A DNA stretch of 64,000 nt from Furcasterigmium furcatum (lineage: Eukaryota > Ascomycota > Sordariomycetes > Glomerellales > Plectosphaerellaceae), in NCBI GenBank assembly GCA_001599815.1, contig BCIA01000002.1, positions 6,979,626 through 7,043,625 of the forward strand. The letters are read 5' to 3'. Made by a program: the position numbers and the translations under genes. Of the stretch, positions 10,234-20,602 are shown in pieces (the first letter of the stretch is position 1; every line of letters begins with the position of its first letter). The notes below the pieces were generated by a model. It made no database searches and was not told the DNA's origin. It saw nothing but the letters and a program-made list of their open reading frames with translations.

Positions 10234-10659
10234 ATGGGCGTCACCGCCCTCGCAGCCGGCGTCATGGCCGTCCTGCCCAGCCTCACCGGCGCGGTTCAGT
10301 GGTGGCTCATCGATGGACAATGCGACAACGGCGGAGGTGGTCCCGCCGGTGGCATCCCCTTCTACCCTTCTGTCCGGGTCGGCGACAGTGCCTGCAGCGC
10401 AAGATGTGACTGGATAAAATTCGGAAACGGGAGTCTCTGGACCGATCCGAGCCCCTGCAACAATCATGGGTCCTGCTCCGGCGGCGTCCGGTACGAGTAC
10501 ATCCCGAACGGATCCGGAATCAATATCTACCGGGCTGGAGACCGGAACAGGATCATCGGCCACTGCCAGAGGGGCGACCTGAAATGGGTCAGGTGCAACA
10601 CAGCCCAGGTCTCCTGCGCCGGCGCCCAGCAGTATCTCTGCTCGACGAGCGAGTGCTGA
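10234..10659 (+). CDS. Small secreted cysteine-rich protein, effector-like
   Basis: A 141-residue, single-exon protein. Residues 1 to about 19 (MGVTALAAGVMAVLPSLTG) form a hydrophobic signal peptide. The mature part has ten cysteines, all after residue 25, and is rich in Gly, Asn and Ser; no membrane segment follows. I do not recognise a named family. Size, signal peptide and even cysteine count fit the broad class of fungal small secreted proteins, several of which act at the host or competitor interface; that is inference only. The frame is open upstream to 10090 but the preceding residues are not signal-like, and ATG 10234 places the hydrophobic stretch at the N-terminus. It stands alone between ordinary genes. 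Confidence 0.75.
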   Translation: MGVTALAAGVMAVLPSLTGAVQWWLIDGQCDNGGGGPAGGIPFYPSVRVGDSACSARCDWIKFGNGSLWTDPSPCNNHGSCSGGVRYEYIPNGSGINIYRAGDRNRIIGHCQRGDLKWVRCNTAQVSCAGAQQYLCSTSEC

Positions 10660-11409
10660 GGAGGCGACTAAGGTAAGACGTCTTATCCCTTTGAGTCCTG
10701 CACATTCTCCTGCCAACTCTGATTCGCTGGGCTAATACGGCGAGCAAAGTTTCCCAGCTTTATTGCTGCACATTTATATGATGTTACAACGCGAAGATTG
10801 TCAAATTTGGGAGGCCGCAAATAAGGCTGCTGGGAGGGTTCATATCACTCAGCTGGAGAGACACGGGCTATGTCAATGAGTGTTGGGTTAAAGAGAGTGC
10901 ATGAGATGTTAGTGGGGAGGCTCCGTCGCCGGGCCGGCATTTTCCCAATCGGGCAATTCCGGCCGATCTCCCCAACGGGCAAAACCCGGGCGGAGACCGT
11001 ACCACATCGATCTTCGGCTTCAGACTTTGACCGGCTCGCCACCATCGGGCATTCCATTTTCTGACCGAGCGCTCTTGGTGTCACCGGCGAGGGACCAGAC
11101 CCGGCCTCATTGATAAGCAATGGGTTCCCAATGGCCCGTGGCGGCTAGTAAGACATCATCAAGTGGAGTTGGCCCTCCACGGGAAGCATGTTGAGGCAAG
11201 CTTCATAGGTTGGACGTGGTCCTCTGCATCACTCTCGTGAGGTCGTATCCATCGGATGGCGGTGACTGAACTTTCCCATCTGGTTTTCACATATTTCTAG
11301 GGCACCCGGCGTTCTGCTGATGACAACAAACCAACTGAACCCTTCCACTCCCTCTTCTCTTGCTGCCAGACTTCATTAATACCACCCTGCACTCGCCAAC
11401 AGCTGTGCC
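10660..11409. other. Intergenic, secreted protein gene to MFS transporter
   Basis: No coding frame with family support. It includes GC-rich patches with GGGC-containing motifs (10930-11000) and the CT-rich leader before the transporter ATG. Confidence 0.5.
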
Positions 11410-12951
11410 ATGGATACCGCCATGTTCAAGGGCCTCGTCGAGGTCGAGTCTCGCGAGGTTCACCCCGACCTCACGCAGGATGCTCCGTTTCCCTCTCCTC
11501 CTCAAAAGGCTGTCCCGAGGGTATACCCTGGCGCACCTCGTGCCGAGGGCGAGTCCATTGAGCTCACCAGGCTCGGGGCCCCCGGCCGACCATCTTCTCG
11601 TCCCGCGAGCCCTCCGCCAACACCGCCAACTGATGCGAGCGACCTCGAGAGGAGCCGTCCAGCAACCCCGCAAGCCGACTATGTCGAGCCTCTCCAGAGC
11701 ATGTGGAATCCCTACATGAACCGCTGGCGCCTCGCGGCCGCGTGCTTCATGAACCTGGCCAATGGCTTACACGACTCCTCACCCGGTGCCCTGATTCCGT
11801 ACATGGAACGCTACTACGACATTGGATATGCCGTCGTCTCGCTCATTTTCGTCGGCCAGGCCTTCGGCTTCATTTTTGCGGCGTTCTTCCTGGATCCTCT
11901 GCGGGCGCACCTGAGCAGGGCGCACCTCCAGATCGTGGGCCAGTTGTTCATGGTCTCGGCGTACATCTCCCTGGTGGTCGGCGCACCGTTCCCGGCCATT
12001 GTCGTCTCGTTCTTTCTCTTGGGCTTCGGCATGTCCATCATACTCGCCATGAACAACATCTTCTGTGGCTCCCTCCAGAGCGGCACGACGGCGCTCGGCT
12101 TCTTCCACGGATCGTACGGCGTCGGCGGTACCATCGGCCCAATCATCGCCACGGCCGTCGCGACCACCGTGGGCCCGGACCTCTGGTACAGGTACTACTT
12201 CCTCACGCTGTCCCTGGCGGTGTTCAACTTGTTTTTCGGCTGGTGGGCATTCTCCAGCTTCGAGCAAGACAACACCAGGTTCTCCGCGGCGACCCTTGGG
12301 GACGAGGCGTCTCTACGCCCCCAGACTTCCACGGTCACGGCGGGCGCCGCGGCCAAGTCCCAGTTCCTCTCCATGTTCTACGCGCTCCGCAAGCGGATCG
12401 TCCTCCTCGGCGCGCTCTTCATCTTCGCGTACCAGGGCGCTGAGGTGTCCATCTCGGGCTGGGTCATCTCGTTCCTCATCGCCACGCGCGACGTCGGCAA
12501 CCCCGAGGCCGTGGGCTACGTGACCGCCGGGTTCTGGGCGGGCATCACCATCGGGCGCTTCGCGCTCTCGAACCCGGCGCAGCGCATCGGCGAGAAGCCG
12601 TTCGTGTACATTGTCACCACCGGGGCCGCGTGCTTCCAGATCCTCGTGTGGTGGGTGCCCAACATCATCGGCGGCGCCGTGTCGCTCGCCATCGTCGGGT
12701 TGCTCCTCGGCCCCGTGTACCCGTGCTCGGCGGCCGTGTTCATGCGGAACATGAGCAAGGCGGACCGCGGGACCGGCATGGTGGTCATCTCGGCGTTCGG
12801 GAGCAGCGGCGGCGCCGTGGCGCCGTTCACCACGGGTCTGCTGGCGCAGGCGTCGGGCACCTGGGTGCTTCACCCGATTGCCCTCGCGTTGTTTGCTTGC
12901 ATGATTGCGTGCTGGTTCACCCTGCCCTCTGCCCCGAAGAGGCGGGAGTAA
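11410..12951 (+). CDS. MFS transporter, Bsc6/FucP-like
   Basis: A 513-residue single-exon major facilitator. A cytosolic tail of about 100 residues, rich in Pro and Ser (PASPPPTPPT), precedes a 12-helix body starting near WRLAAACFMNLANGLHDSS. The motif NGLHDSSPGALIPYME and the segment GFFHGSYGVGGTIGP are typical of the Bsc6-like group of fungal MFS proteins, distantly related to FucP-type sugar porters. The second half holds GAEVSISGWVISF and GPVYPCSAAVFMRN. The substrate is unknown. The start is ATG 11410, preceded by a pyrimidine-rich leader. Neighbours are a secreted protein and a sugar-alcohol phosphatase, with no clear pathway link. Confidence 0.85.
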   Translation: MDTAMFKGLVEVESREVHPDLTQDAPFPSPPQKAVPRVYPGAPRAEGESIELTRLGAPGRPSSRPASPPPTPPTDASDLERSRPATPQADYVEPLQSMWNPYMNRWRLAAACFMNLANGLHDSSPGALIPYMERYYDIGYAVVSLIFVGQAFGFIFAAFFLDPLRAHLSRAHLQIVGQLFMVSAYISLVVGAPFPAIVVSFFLLGFGMSIILAMNNIFCGSLQSGTTALGFFHGSYGVGGTIGPIIATAVATTVGPDLWYRYYFLTLSLAVFNLFFGWWAFSSFEQDNTRFSAATLGDEASLRPQTSTVTAGAAAKSQFLSMFYALRKRIVLLGALFIFAYQGAEVSISGWVISFLIATRDVGNPEAVGYVTAGFWAGITIGRFALSNPAQRIGEKPFVYIVTTGAACFQILVWWVPNIIGGAVSLAIVGLLLGPVYPCSAAVFMRNMSKADRGTGMVVISAFGSSGGAVAPFTTGLLAQASGTWVLHPIALALFACMIACWFTLPSAPKRRE

Positions 12952-13318
12952 TCTTTGAGGGCAGTTGTCTCTCTCTCTCGGACACGGCCATTTGTGGCTG
13001 ATTTGCTTTTCTTGATGTCGTTCGTTGTGGATTTATGAGCGAGGCGTATCTGGATTCGGACGGTTGCAAGGCCAGCGTTTGATATGATTTACCCGGACAG
13101 TCCCAGATACCCGACAGGTTTGTTTATTTCAGGTTGCGATCTCATGTTAGTCAAATTGTCCTCAGCTGGTTATACATCCCGGCTCAAAAGTACCCATGAT
13201 TTTCACGAGTCCTAATATCAAGAGATGTCTCATTTATCTCAGTCAAAGTCTATCCGAGTCCCGCTCTATTCCTCTCGTGTCCCGTCTATCATCTAGGTAT
13301 CATAAGTGTCATGCGGCG
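12952..13318. other. Intergenic between convergent genes, AT-rich 3' flanks
   Basis: Shared 3' flank of the MFS transporter (plus) and the HAD phosphatase (minus). Locally AT-rich around 13130-13300. No gene seen. Confidence 0.5.
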
Positions 13319-14146
13319 TTAAATGTGGATGCGACCGAGGGCGGCATCCTTGACCTGGACCTTGCCGTCGTAGATGTCCTTGGCCGTCTTGTGGATGGTG
13401 GTGAAGTCGTTGAAGGTGACGAAGGGGACCTTCTGGTCCTCACAGTAGGTGACGAGGTCTGCGGGCGGTCAGTGTCTGTCTTTGTCTTAAAGTCATATGT
13501 GGAGTAAAGGTCACTCACCCTTGCCGGCCTTGGCGAAGAGCAGGTCGGTCTCGCGAGCGGCGGACAGGTCGGAGACGCCGTCGCCGGCGTACAGCATGAG
13601 GGGCTTGCCGGGGAGGCTGCTGTACTTGCGGATCTCGACGCTCTTGTCGTGGCCGTGCTCGGTCTCGTCGCGGTAGCTGAGCTGCCAGCCGCGCTCGTCG
13701 TTGATCTGCTTGCCGGGGCGGGCGGCGACCTGGTTAGAGACGATCTGGATGTAGTCGGCGTCGGCGCCGAGCCACATCTCGAGCAGGCTGCGGATGACGG
13801 GCTGCATGCCGCCGCTGAGGACGACGATGGGGACGTTGTTGGCCTTGCACCAGTTGAAGAAGTCGAGGAAGCCGGGGTCGATCTTGATGTTGGCGCGCAG
13901 GTGCTCGATGCACTTGTCGAAAGGCGTGGAGATGGAGTCCATCATCTCCATGAAGGACTCGCGGTACGTGCGGCGGCCCCAGAGGATGTCGTCGTTGCCC
14001 TTGAGGCGGCGCTCGACGCCGAACCCGAGGTTCTCCGTCATCCAGTCGTTGGAGTCCTTGAGGGTGATGGTGCCGTCAAAGTCCGTGAAGAAGATGAGCT
14101 TGGGGTTGGTGGCGAGCGCCGGGGTATCGGAGGAGACGGAGCCCAT
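13319..14146 (-). CDS. HAD-superfamily phosphatase, yeast Pyp1 (YNL010W)-type polyol phosphatase
   Basis: Exons 13519-14146 and 13319-13458 (minus), intron 13459-13518 (GTGAGT to CGCAG), 255 residues. HAD motifs are in order: nucleophile block FFTDFDGTIT near residue 20, motif II VVLSGGM, and GDGVSDLSAA for the metal-binding acidic pair. The patterns DSNDWMTENLGFG and LLFAKAGKDLVTYC match yeast YNL010W, shown to dephosphorylate sugar-alcohol phosphates, so a polyol-phosphate detoxification role is likely. The older label phosphoserine-phosphatase-like is the alternative. The upstream extension of the frame to 14638 has no family character. The protein is cytosolic, with no targeting signal. 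Confidence 0.88.
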
Positions 14147-14954
14147 AGTTGCGGTTGTGTGTGTGAGGGATAGAGAGATGATGGGAAGGGAAGGGTATCT
14201 CAGAAGTAGGAGAAGGCAATTCAAAAGTGAGGAATCAGGACAGAGATCCGGCGGGCTGGCCGGGGGCGGTCCGCGATCTATATACGGCGGAAGATGACGT
14301 TGAGGGACTAAATCAACAAACCGACGGCCAAAATTCCGATGGAGACACTGGATCTCCTCGCGCGTCTTGATCTTGAGATTTATGCCTCCGGTGAAAGAGA
14401 TTTCAGGTTTTATATGGAGAATGGTCCCCGTTTCCGTCCCTCCATCACGAATAGAGCGGCGATCAACAGGAGTCAGGGCAGAGTCAGTTATCCGCCCAAG
14501 GCTGGGCTGCGTGGCCGCCGTCCATTCAGAGCGCCGCGTCTGGCCTCGAGACGAAGCCGTTGCAGATGGAGCGAGCAAAGGTCGCCCGCGCGCCCTGAAA
14601 ATCCGGCGCCAATGACGGCATGGAGGGGCACCCGACACTTTTCAGCGCATGCCCCTCGTCGAATGTACCCGGGACCCCTCCAAGGCTGCGCTGTCAGCCG
14701 CCAACAGGTACCACCAAACCGGGGCAGCTTGGCTGCCCCGCCCGAGGTGCCGAACACCGGCGCCCTTCCACAACGGGCAGGCGGTTGTCCGGCAGAAAAC
14801 GGCCCCGTCTCGACCGTCGATAGCCATCTCTCCGAGCTTCCTCATCACGCGATACGCCGCCTTCGGTTACCTCGATACCTCCTGCGTGCTTTTGAACGCC
14901 TCCACGGCCTTCTTTCCGTCGAGTAGAGCTGGCTTGGGCTTCAGGGAACTCGCC
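14147..14954. other. Divergent promoter region, HAD phosphatase and SHE9
   Basis: Between two divergent starts. The SHE9 frame is open from about 14649, including an ATG there, but the translation before 14955 is not targeting-like, so I treat it as leader. No other feature seen. Confidence 0.5.
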
Positions 14955-16352
14955 ATGCAGCCATTGGCTCGGGCGGCGGCCGCGGCACTGGCCCCGACCA
15001 CTCTGTCCGCCGTCTCGAAAATGGCTTCATCCGACCTGGCTGCCCGCCGCCTTGTCCGCCAAAGCTTCGGGGTGCGCAGACCATGGTCTCTCTGCCTGAG
15101 CATGCCCGCGAGCCGCAGCTTCTCCGTATCGCCAGTTTCGCGGCTACAGCCTCCCAAATCACACGAGCCGAAGCCTGAGATCGACACGGATGTGTCCAAC
15201 CCCCCCGAAACACATCTTCTGCCAGGAACACAGACCTCCGCGAGAGATTCCTCCTCGGACTCGACATCACAATCCTCAGAGTCCGAAGAAAAGCCCAAAG
15301 CTACCACCGCCGAGAAAGATGCCTCAACCACAGACGAAGCCCGCCCCGGGCCAACACAGTCCTCCACCGCATCGCCTTTCTCGACAGTCTCCTTCACGAA
15401 CCCCTTATCGACAAGCCTCCCCCGTCTCATCGACACCATGCAAGCCCGCCTCCTCACAGCGTCAAAAACCCTCAACGACCTGACGGGCTACACCGACATC
15501 GAGCGCATCAAGTCCCAGAACACCGAGCTCGAGACCCGCCTCCAAACAGCCCACACCACCCTCCGCCAGGCCCGCACCGCCTACAAGTCGTGCACCTCGC
15601 TCCGCGCGACCACGCAGCGCGAGGTCACCACCCTCCTCGCGCGCAAGGAGACCTGGTCCCCCCCGGACGTCGAGCGCTTCACCGAGCTCTACAGGAAGGA
15701 CCACACGCTCGAGCAGGAGGTCGCCGCGTCCGCCGAGCGCCTCAACGAGGCCGAGACCGACGAGCAGCGGTTGTCGCAGGAGCTCATGGCCGGCATGCTG
15801 CGCCGCTACCACGAGGAGCAGATCTGGAGCGACCGCATCCGCCGCGCCAGCACGTGGGGGACATGGGGCCTCATGGGCATCAACGTCGTCCTCTTCGTGC
15901 TCCTGCAGTTCGTCGCCGAGCCGTGGCGCCGCCGGAGGCTGGTCCGCGCCATGGTCGAGGAGGAGAAGGACGTCCTGCACGGCGTGAGGGAGGAGCTGGC
16001 CGCGGTGCGCGATGCCCTGGCGTCGGTGGCATCCCCCAAGGCCGCTGCCGAGGTGGTCGAGGGCGTCCCCGATGAGGCTCTTCTCGAGGCGGCTGCTATT
16101 GAGCCCCTTGCAACGCCTGCCGATGAACATGACCCCGTAGTAGCGGCCAGTGACCCGGTTGCGCAGGAAGAGCATCCTGTCCTCGCTGCGACATGGACAG
16201 ACCCCGAGCAGTGGCGGGCGAAGGCGGCAGATCTGTATAGCGACCGCCGGATCGACTTCTCCATGCGGGATGCGTCCCTGCTCGCGCTCCAGGCCGCAGC
16301 GGCCGGGGCGGCAATGGCCGGCTCCGTGGCCTTCCTCATCTTAAAGACATGA
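14955..16352 (+). CDS. SHE9: Mitochondrial inner-membrane shaping protein She9/Mdm33
   Basis: A 465-residue single-exon protein. Residues 1-60 are rich in Arg, Ala and Ser with few acidic residues and end in SRSFSVSP, a mitochondrial presequence. A Ser/Thr-rich linker follows, then a family block beginning LNDLTGYTDIERIKSQN and a long coiled coil (about residues 170-285) with RKETWSPPDVERFTELYR. Two membrane segments flank a matrix or intermembrane domain: near residue 300 (GLMGINVVLFVLLQF) and at the C-terminus (AAAGAAMAGSVAFLILK). In yeast, Mdm33/She9 affects inner-membrane fission and mitochondrial shape. ATG 14955 was chosen because the presequence begins there; an upstream in-frame ATG at 14649 would bury it. 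Confidence 0.88.
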   Translation: MQPLARAAAAALAPTTLSAVSKMASSDLAARRLVRQSFGVRRPWSLCLSMPASRSFSVSPVSRLQPPKSHEPKPEIDTDVSNPPETHLLPGTQTSARDSSSDSTSQSSESEEKPKATTAEKDASTTDEARPGPTQSSTASPFSTVSFTNPLSTSLPRLIDTMQARLLTASKTLNDLTGYTDIERIKSQNTELETRLQTAHTTLRQARTAYKSCTSLRATTQREVTTLLARKETWSPPDVERFTELYRKDHTLEQEVAASAERLNEAETDEQRLSQELMAGMLRRYHEEQIWSDRIRRASTWGTWGLMGINVVLFVLLQFVAEPWRRRRLVRAMVEEEKDVLHGVREELAAVRDALASVASPKAAAEVVEGVPDEALLEAAAIEPLATPADEHDPVVAASDPVAQEEHPVLAATWTDPEQWRAKAADLYSDRRIDFSMRDASLLALQAAAAGAAMAGSVAFLILKT

Positions 16353-16799
16353 TGTGACGGAGGGATGAACCCCGCTCTGTATATACAGTTGTACAACAAG
16401 ATACCAGCGAAATTTCAATGAATCAAGAACGCAAGCCGCCAGCGTCGAAGAAATTAATACCTGTCAACTATGCCTACGGATACAGAAGGCCCTGTACAGA
16501 CTGGGCGCGAGCCGTAGACAACTCGTGTGACAACCAAGCCCCCCTCATCAGTCGTCCATCGCTATGCAGCAGGGTCATCCTCATCCGCTCATAACGCTGC
16601 TCTCTCCCCCACCGCTATCCCTTCCTTGGGCCCCTTTTATATGTGCTGGCAAATGGCCAAGCAAGCAAAGCACGCCCTTGTAATTTTTTCCCCGCTTGAA
16701 CTGAACGGCAGCCGTCTGAGCGGCGCCTCATGTGTCTCAACGCATCGCACCCGGCGTCTCTCGGTCTTGACTCTAGTCGTTTCGCCCGGGATTCCGCTC
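16353..16799. other. Intergenic between convergent SHE9 and PKC1
   Basis: 3' flanks of both genes. No coding frame or RNA gene supported. Confidence 0.5.
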
Positions 16800-19700
16800 C
16801 TAGTCAAAGTCCGCTGTGTATGAGAAACCGCGGAACTCTTCCTGCATCGCTTGTGAGAGAACTAGATAGACTGTCAGTCCAGGATGCATCAAATAACAGG
16901 AACCAGACGACCACTCACCAGACTGGACAGGTGTCAGAACAGGAGTAACGCTCGTGAACTCCGAGTCGAAGTTGCTCGTGTCCGTCGCGGACTTGATCTG
17001 CGGCAGGAATGGGGGCGCGACGCGCTTGTTGTAGATGTCGTCCCACACGATGTTCCTAAAGAACGGCTGGCTCATGACTTCCTGGGCGTCCGTGGGGCCG
17101 CTGCCCAGGCGCTGATCAGGGTCTCTCGTGAGCAGTTTCTGTAGGATGGAGACGCTGTCCCTAGGCATGTGGATGGGGTACAGAGGCTCGTCCGCAAGGA
17201 TGGCATCGTAGATCTCGTCCTCGTCTTCACCGCGGAACGGAGACTGCTGCAGGAGCATTTGGTAGATCAGAACACCAAAGGCCCACCAGTCGACCGCCCG
17301 ACCATACTTTTTGTCGAGCAGAATCTGCGAATTGTCAGAATGCATCTTGACGGGGAGCAAGACAGAGGATCAACCTACCTCAGGGGCCATAAACTCAGGG
17401 GTGCCGCAGAAGGTGCTGGTCGTCGAGCCGTACCACATGTCTTCTTTGCAGAGACCGTAGTCGGCAATCTTGATGTGGCCATCGAGGGTCAGTAGGATGT
17501 TGTCGAGCTTCAGATCGCGGTAGATGACGCCGTTCTCGTGGAAGTACTTGAGAGCCAAGCAAACCTCCGAAGCATAGAACCTGACGGGGTTAGCACCGGA
17601 CCGCGAATTCCTTCGTTTGACATCAACTTACTGTGCACGCTTGGTGCCAAACTGGCCGCGCTGAATGTGAAGCATGAGATCACCACCGCTGATGTACTCC
17701 TCGACGAAGTAAACCCTCGTCTCGGTCTGGAAGCAGGCATGGAGGTTGGTCAGGAACGGGTGGCGCTCCCGGTTGGCGATGAGGAACACCCGCTTCTCTG
17801 ACCGAATGCTCTCCACCTCATCATTCTCTATAATGAACTCTTTCTTCAAGACTTTGATCGCGTACAGCTTCTTCGTCTTCTTCGTCTCCGCCAGCATGAC
17901 CTTGCCGAAGTTGCCCTTGCCCAAGACAGCCAAGAAGTTGAAGTGGTCGAGGCCAATGCGTTGGCCTGTTCCCGGATCCGTGGCCGAGGGCAATGGCTTA
18001 CGCTGGGCGTTAGTCGCAGTCGCAGAGGAGGCCGCCGGCGGCGTCGAAGGCTGGACCATGACGCCGGCATCAGGCACCGTGGGCTTAGTGCTCGGGCCTG
18101 GCTGTTGCTGCTGCTGGTACATGGCGGCCTGGGCTTGCTGAGGATGCTGCTGCGGCTGCTGTTGAAGTTGCTGCTGCGGCTGGGCATGCTGTTGAGCCAT
18201 TTGTTGCTGGACAGGACGGTGCTGCGCCATCTGGTGCTGCGCTGAGTACGCGTCCACACTGGCATAGTCCGCAGGGTTGTACTTGCGCTGCTGAGCGCCG
18301 TACGCCCCGTACGCTTCTTCCTGCGCCTGTTCCGGAGGAGGAGCACCTCCGTAACCGCCGCTGTATCTTCCGTAGTCCTGAGGCCCCTGAGGCCGGCCCG
18401 GGGAGCCAGCATAGCCGCTCATTGCGGCCGTGGCAGCCGCCGTCGCCGCCGAGCTAGAGGAGGTCCGGTCCGGGTGGGAGGGTCGCTGTGAGCTCTGCTG
18501 CTGGTAGATGGCCTTGGCAGCTTCGGTGGCTTCTGCGGAGCCTGTCGAGTACGAAGGCGCATGACCGCCGCCTACAACCGTGGATGCCATACTACTGGTC
18601 GGGCTCGTCCTGCCCTGGTTACGGAGGGTGCGCTCGCTCATAGTGGTCGCCTTCTGCTTCTTCAGCTGGTTCGTGGACCTGATGCCCTCCAGGATCTGGT
18701 TGGCCACGGCCATGGACATGCCGCAGAAGTCAGGCACCAGGTGGACGCAATTCGCGTGGGCCGTGAGACCGCACTCGGCGCATTTCCTGCAGTTCTTCTT
18801 TCCAAAGGGCAGCATGTAGCCACAGTGGCAGCACCAGTTGGCCGTCATGTTGGAGTACGGCTGGAACCTGTGGGGAATGCGGTGGTTGATCTTCTCCTCG
18901 TCAGGGTCGGTCTCGGCGTTGCTCTTGCTAATGCACTTCGTGACGACGCTGGTATAGCACTTCGTATGGCACGTATACTTGCAGTCCTCGCACTGCATGC
19001 CGGCCGAGTACTTGAGGAAGTCTCCGCAGAGGGCACAGCGCATGATGTTGTAGAACTGGTGTTGCACGAACTTATGGCCGAACATCTCATGGACCTCTTC
19101 CTTGCGCTGACGGATGGCGCCCTTTCGGCCGAGACCACCCACGTCGACGGGGCGGCGCTCCTTGTTCTGCTTGACGAAGCTAAGCGTCAGGCGGATCTGG
19201 CCGGCGGGCTCGAGGTTAAAGACTCCGTCAATTGGCTGAGAGATGACCTGCTGTTGCTGCTGCGGCGGTGGAGGCAACGGACCGCCGCCAGGCTGCCCGC
19301 CAAAGCCGCCGCTGCCGCCGGGTGACATGGGCGCCGAACCGTAGGATGACTGCTGAGGGCTCATGGGGAACTGGGATGGGGGATTGCCCATCCTATCGGC
19401 CGACACCCAGCCGGAACTGTTGATTTCGGCCTCGATTCTCTTTCTCCTCATCTCCTCGGCAATGTCAGAGATGCGGACCCACAGCATTCCGATGGGAACG
19501 GCATGTTCGCCGGGTTTGTCGTAGACGGTGAGCTCGATCTCGTTGGCCTTGTCCACCTCAAGGTTAAACTGCTCGATCTCCCACCGGTCGGTGCGGGAGA
19601 TGCGTGTGCGCGAGACGACGTTGTCCTCTACCTTGATGGCGACGAAGGTCTCAGGTCCACGACTAAACCGACCGGTCGAGACGTGGTCGACGTCTTTGAT

Positions 19701-20602
19701 GTTATGGACTCGGATGGAGAGCTGGCCGCTCAGGGGCTTTCTCAGGTTCGGCATGTTGATCGAGTCATCTGCGTTTCGGTGTCAGTCCATGCCGGGGTTT
19801 CCGATAGACATGTCGCTTACCGTCCTGGCCGTCCATATCGAGCACGTCAGCGATATGAAGCTCTTCGTATCTCTTGAGTGCCTGCTTCAAGAGATTCATC
19901 TTTTGCTTGCTTTCGACTCTACGGGCAGCAGCATCGGCCTTGCTCTTCCTGTCGCCCTCCATGCTATAGAGCTGAACCATCTTCTCTACGCCCTTAAGGT
20001 ACTGTTCCTCAACCTTGAGTTTGAACTGAATCTGGGACAGCATGAGCTGGATGCGGGGCCCGAGATATGGAGTATCCCATTTGATGAGATCTGCGCACGT
20101 GTCAGTCGTGTCAAGTCAACCAACATCACCCGGCGTCTCCAAAATGGCGCGTACCTAGCTTCGTGAAGTTGGGGCGGGGCTTGGGCACGCCGGCACCGGG
20201 GCCTGGCGGCGCATACGGATGCTTGGGCGGCATCAGGTCGCCGTGCTGGCCGATCTTGCTGTACTGGGTCGAGCCGTACGAAGCAGAGCTACCGGTCCTG
20301 TTGTGCTCTCCCCAGCCGCCAGCGTCCTTAGGTGGAGGCGGGGGAGGGCCGGCGCCGTCGTCGTCCGCACCCTCGCCCAGGTTCATGTTGTCCATCCCGG
20401 AGTTGACGCGGCGCATCTGCAGCTCCCGCAGCTTCTCTTCAAAGAACTGCACGTTGCGGCGGCCATCGCGGATCTGGGAATTGAGCCTGGAGCGGACGGA
20501 GTCGTTGTCCGTCTGCGCCAGCATGGCATTTGCGGCGTTCAGCAAAGCCTTCTCCCTCTCGATCTTCTTGTAGATGATGGCGGCCGCATCGTCGTCGGAC
20601 AT
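16800..20602 (-). CDS. PKC1: Protein kinase C, cell-wall integrity kinase
   Basis: Six exons on the minus strand: 20155-20602, 19821-20090, 17632-19768, 17379-17580, 16919-17324, 16800-16861. They join in frame to 1174 residues, normal for fungal Pkc1. Domains in order: HR1-type coiled coils (about 1-75 and 150-235; Rho1 binding), a C2 domain from about 245 (LSGQLSIRVHNIKDVD), two C1 zinc fingers (near 470 and 540, HKFVQHQFYNIMRC and HRFQPYSNMTANWC), a Gln/Pro-rich linker, and the AGC kinase from about 855. Kinase marks are GKGNFGKV, YRDLKLDN near 970, ADYGLCKEDMW, activation loop TFCGTPEFMAPE, and the hydrophobic motif FRGFSY close to the end. In fungi Pkc1 relays Rho1 signals to the Slt2/Mpk1 MAP kinase cascade at the plasma membrane. 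Confidence 0.96.
18100..18300 (-). repeat. Gln/Ala/Pro-rich low-complexity coding repeat inside PKC1
   Basis: CTG/TTG-rich trinucleotides on the plus strand encode a glutamine-rich linker (such as QQQLQQQPQQHPQQ) between the second C1 finger and the kinase. Such tracts can vary in length between strains. They occur in other fungal PKC linkers. Confidence 0.6.

Noticed and set aside
12516..12873. Frames of 114-186 residues opposite the MFS transporter
   Set aside because: Antisense shadows of a GC-rich gene.
14649..14954. N-terminal extension of SHE9
   Set aside because: Extension has no presequence character and would bury the mitochondrial presequence at 14955.
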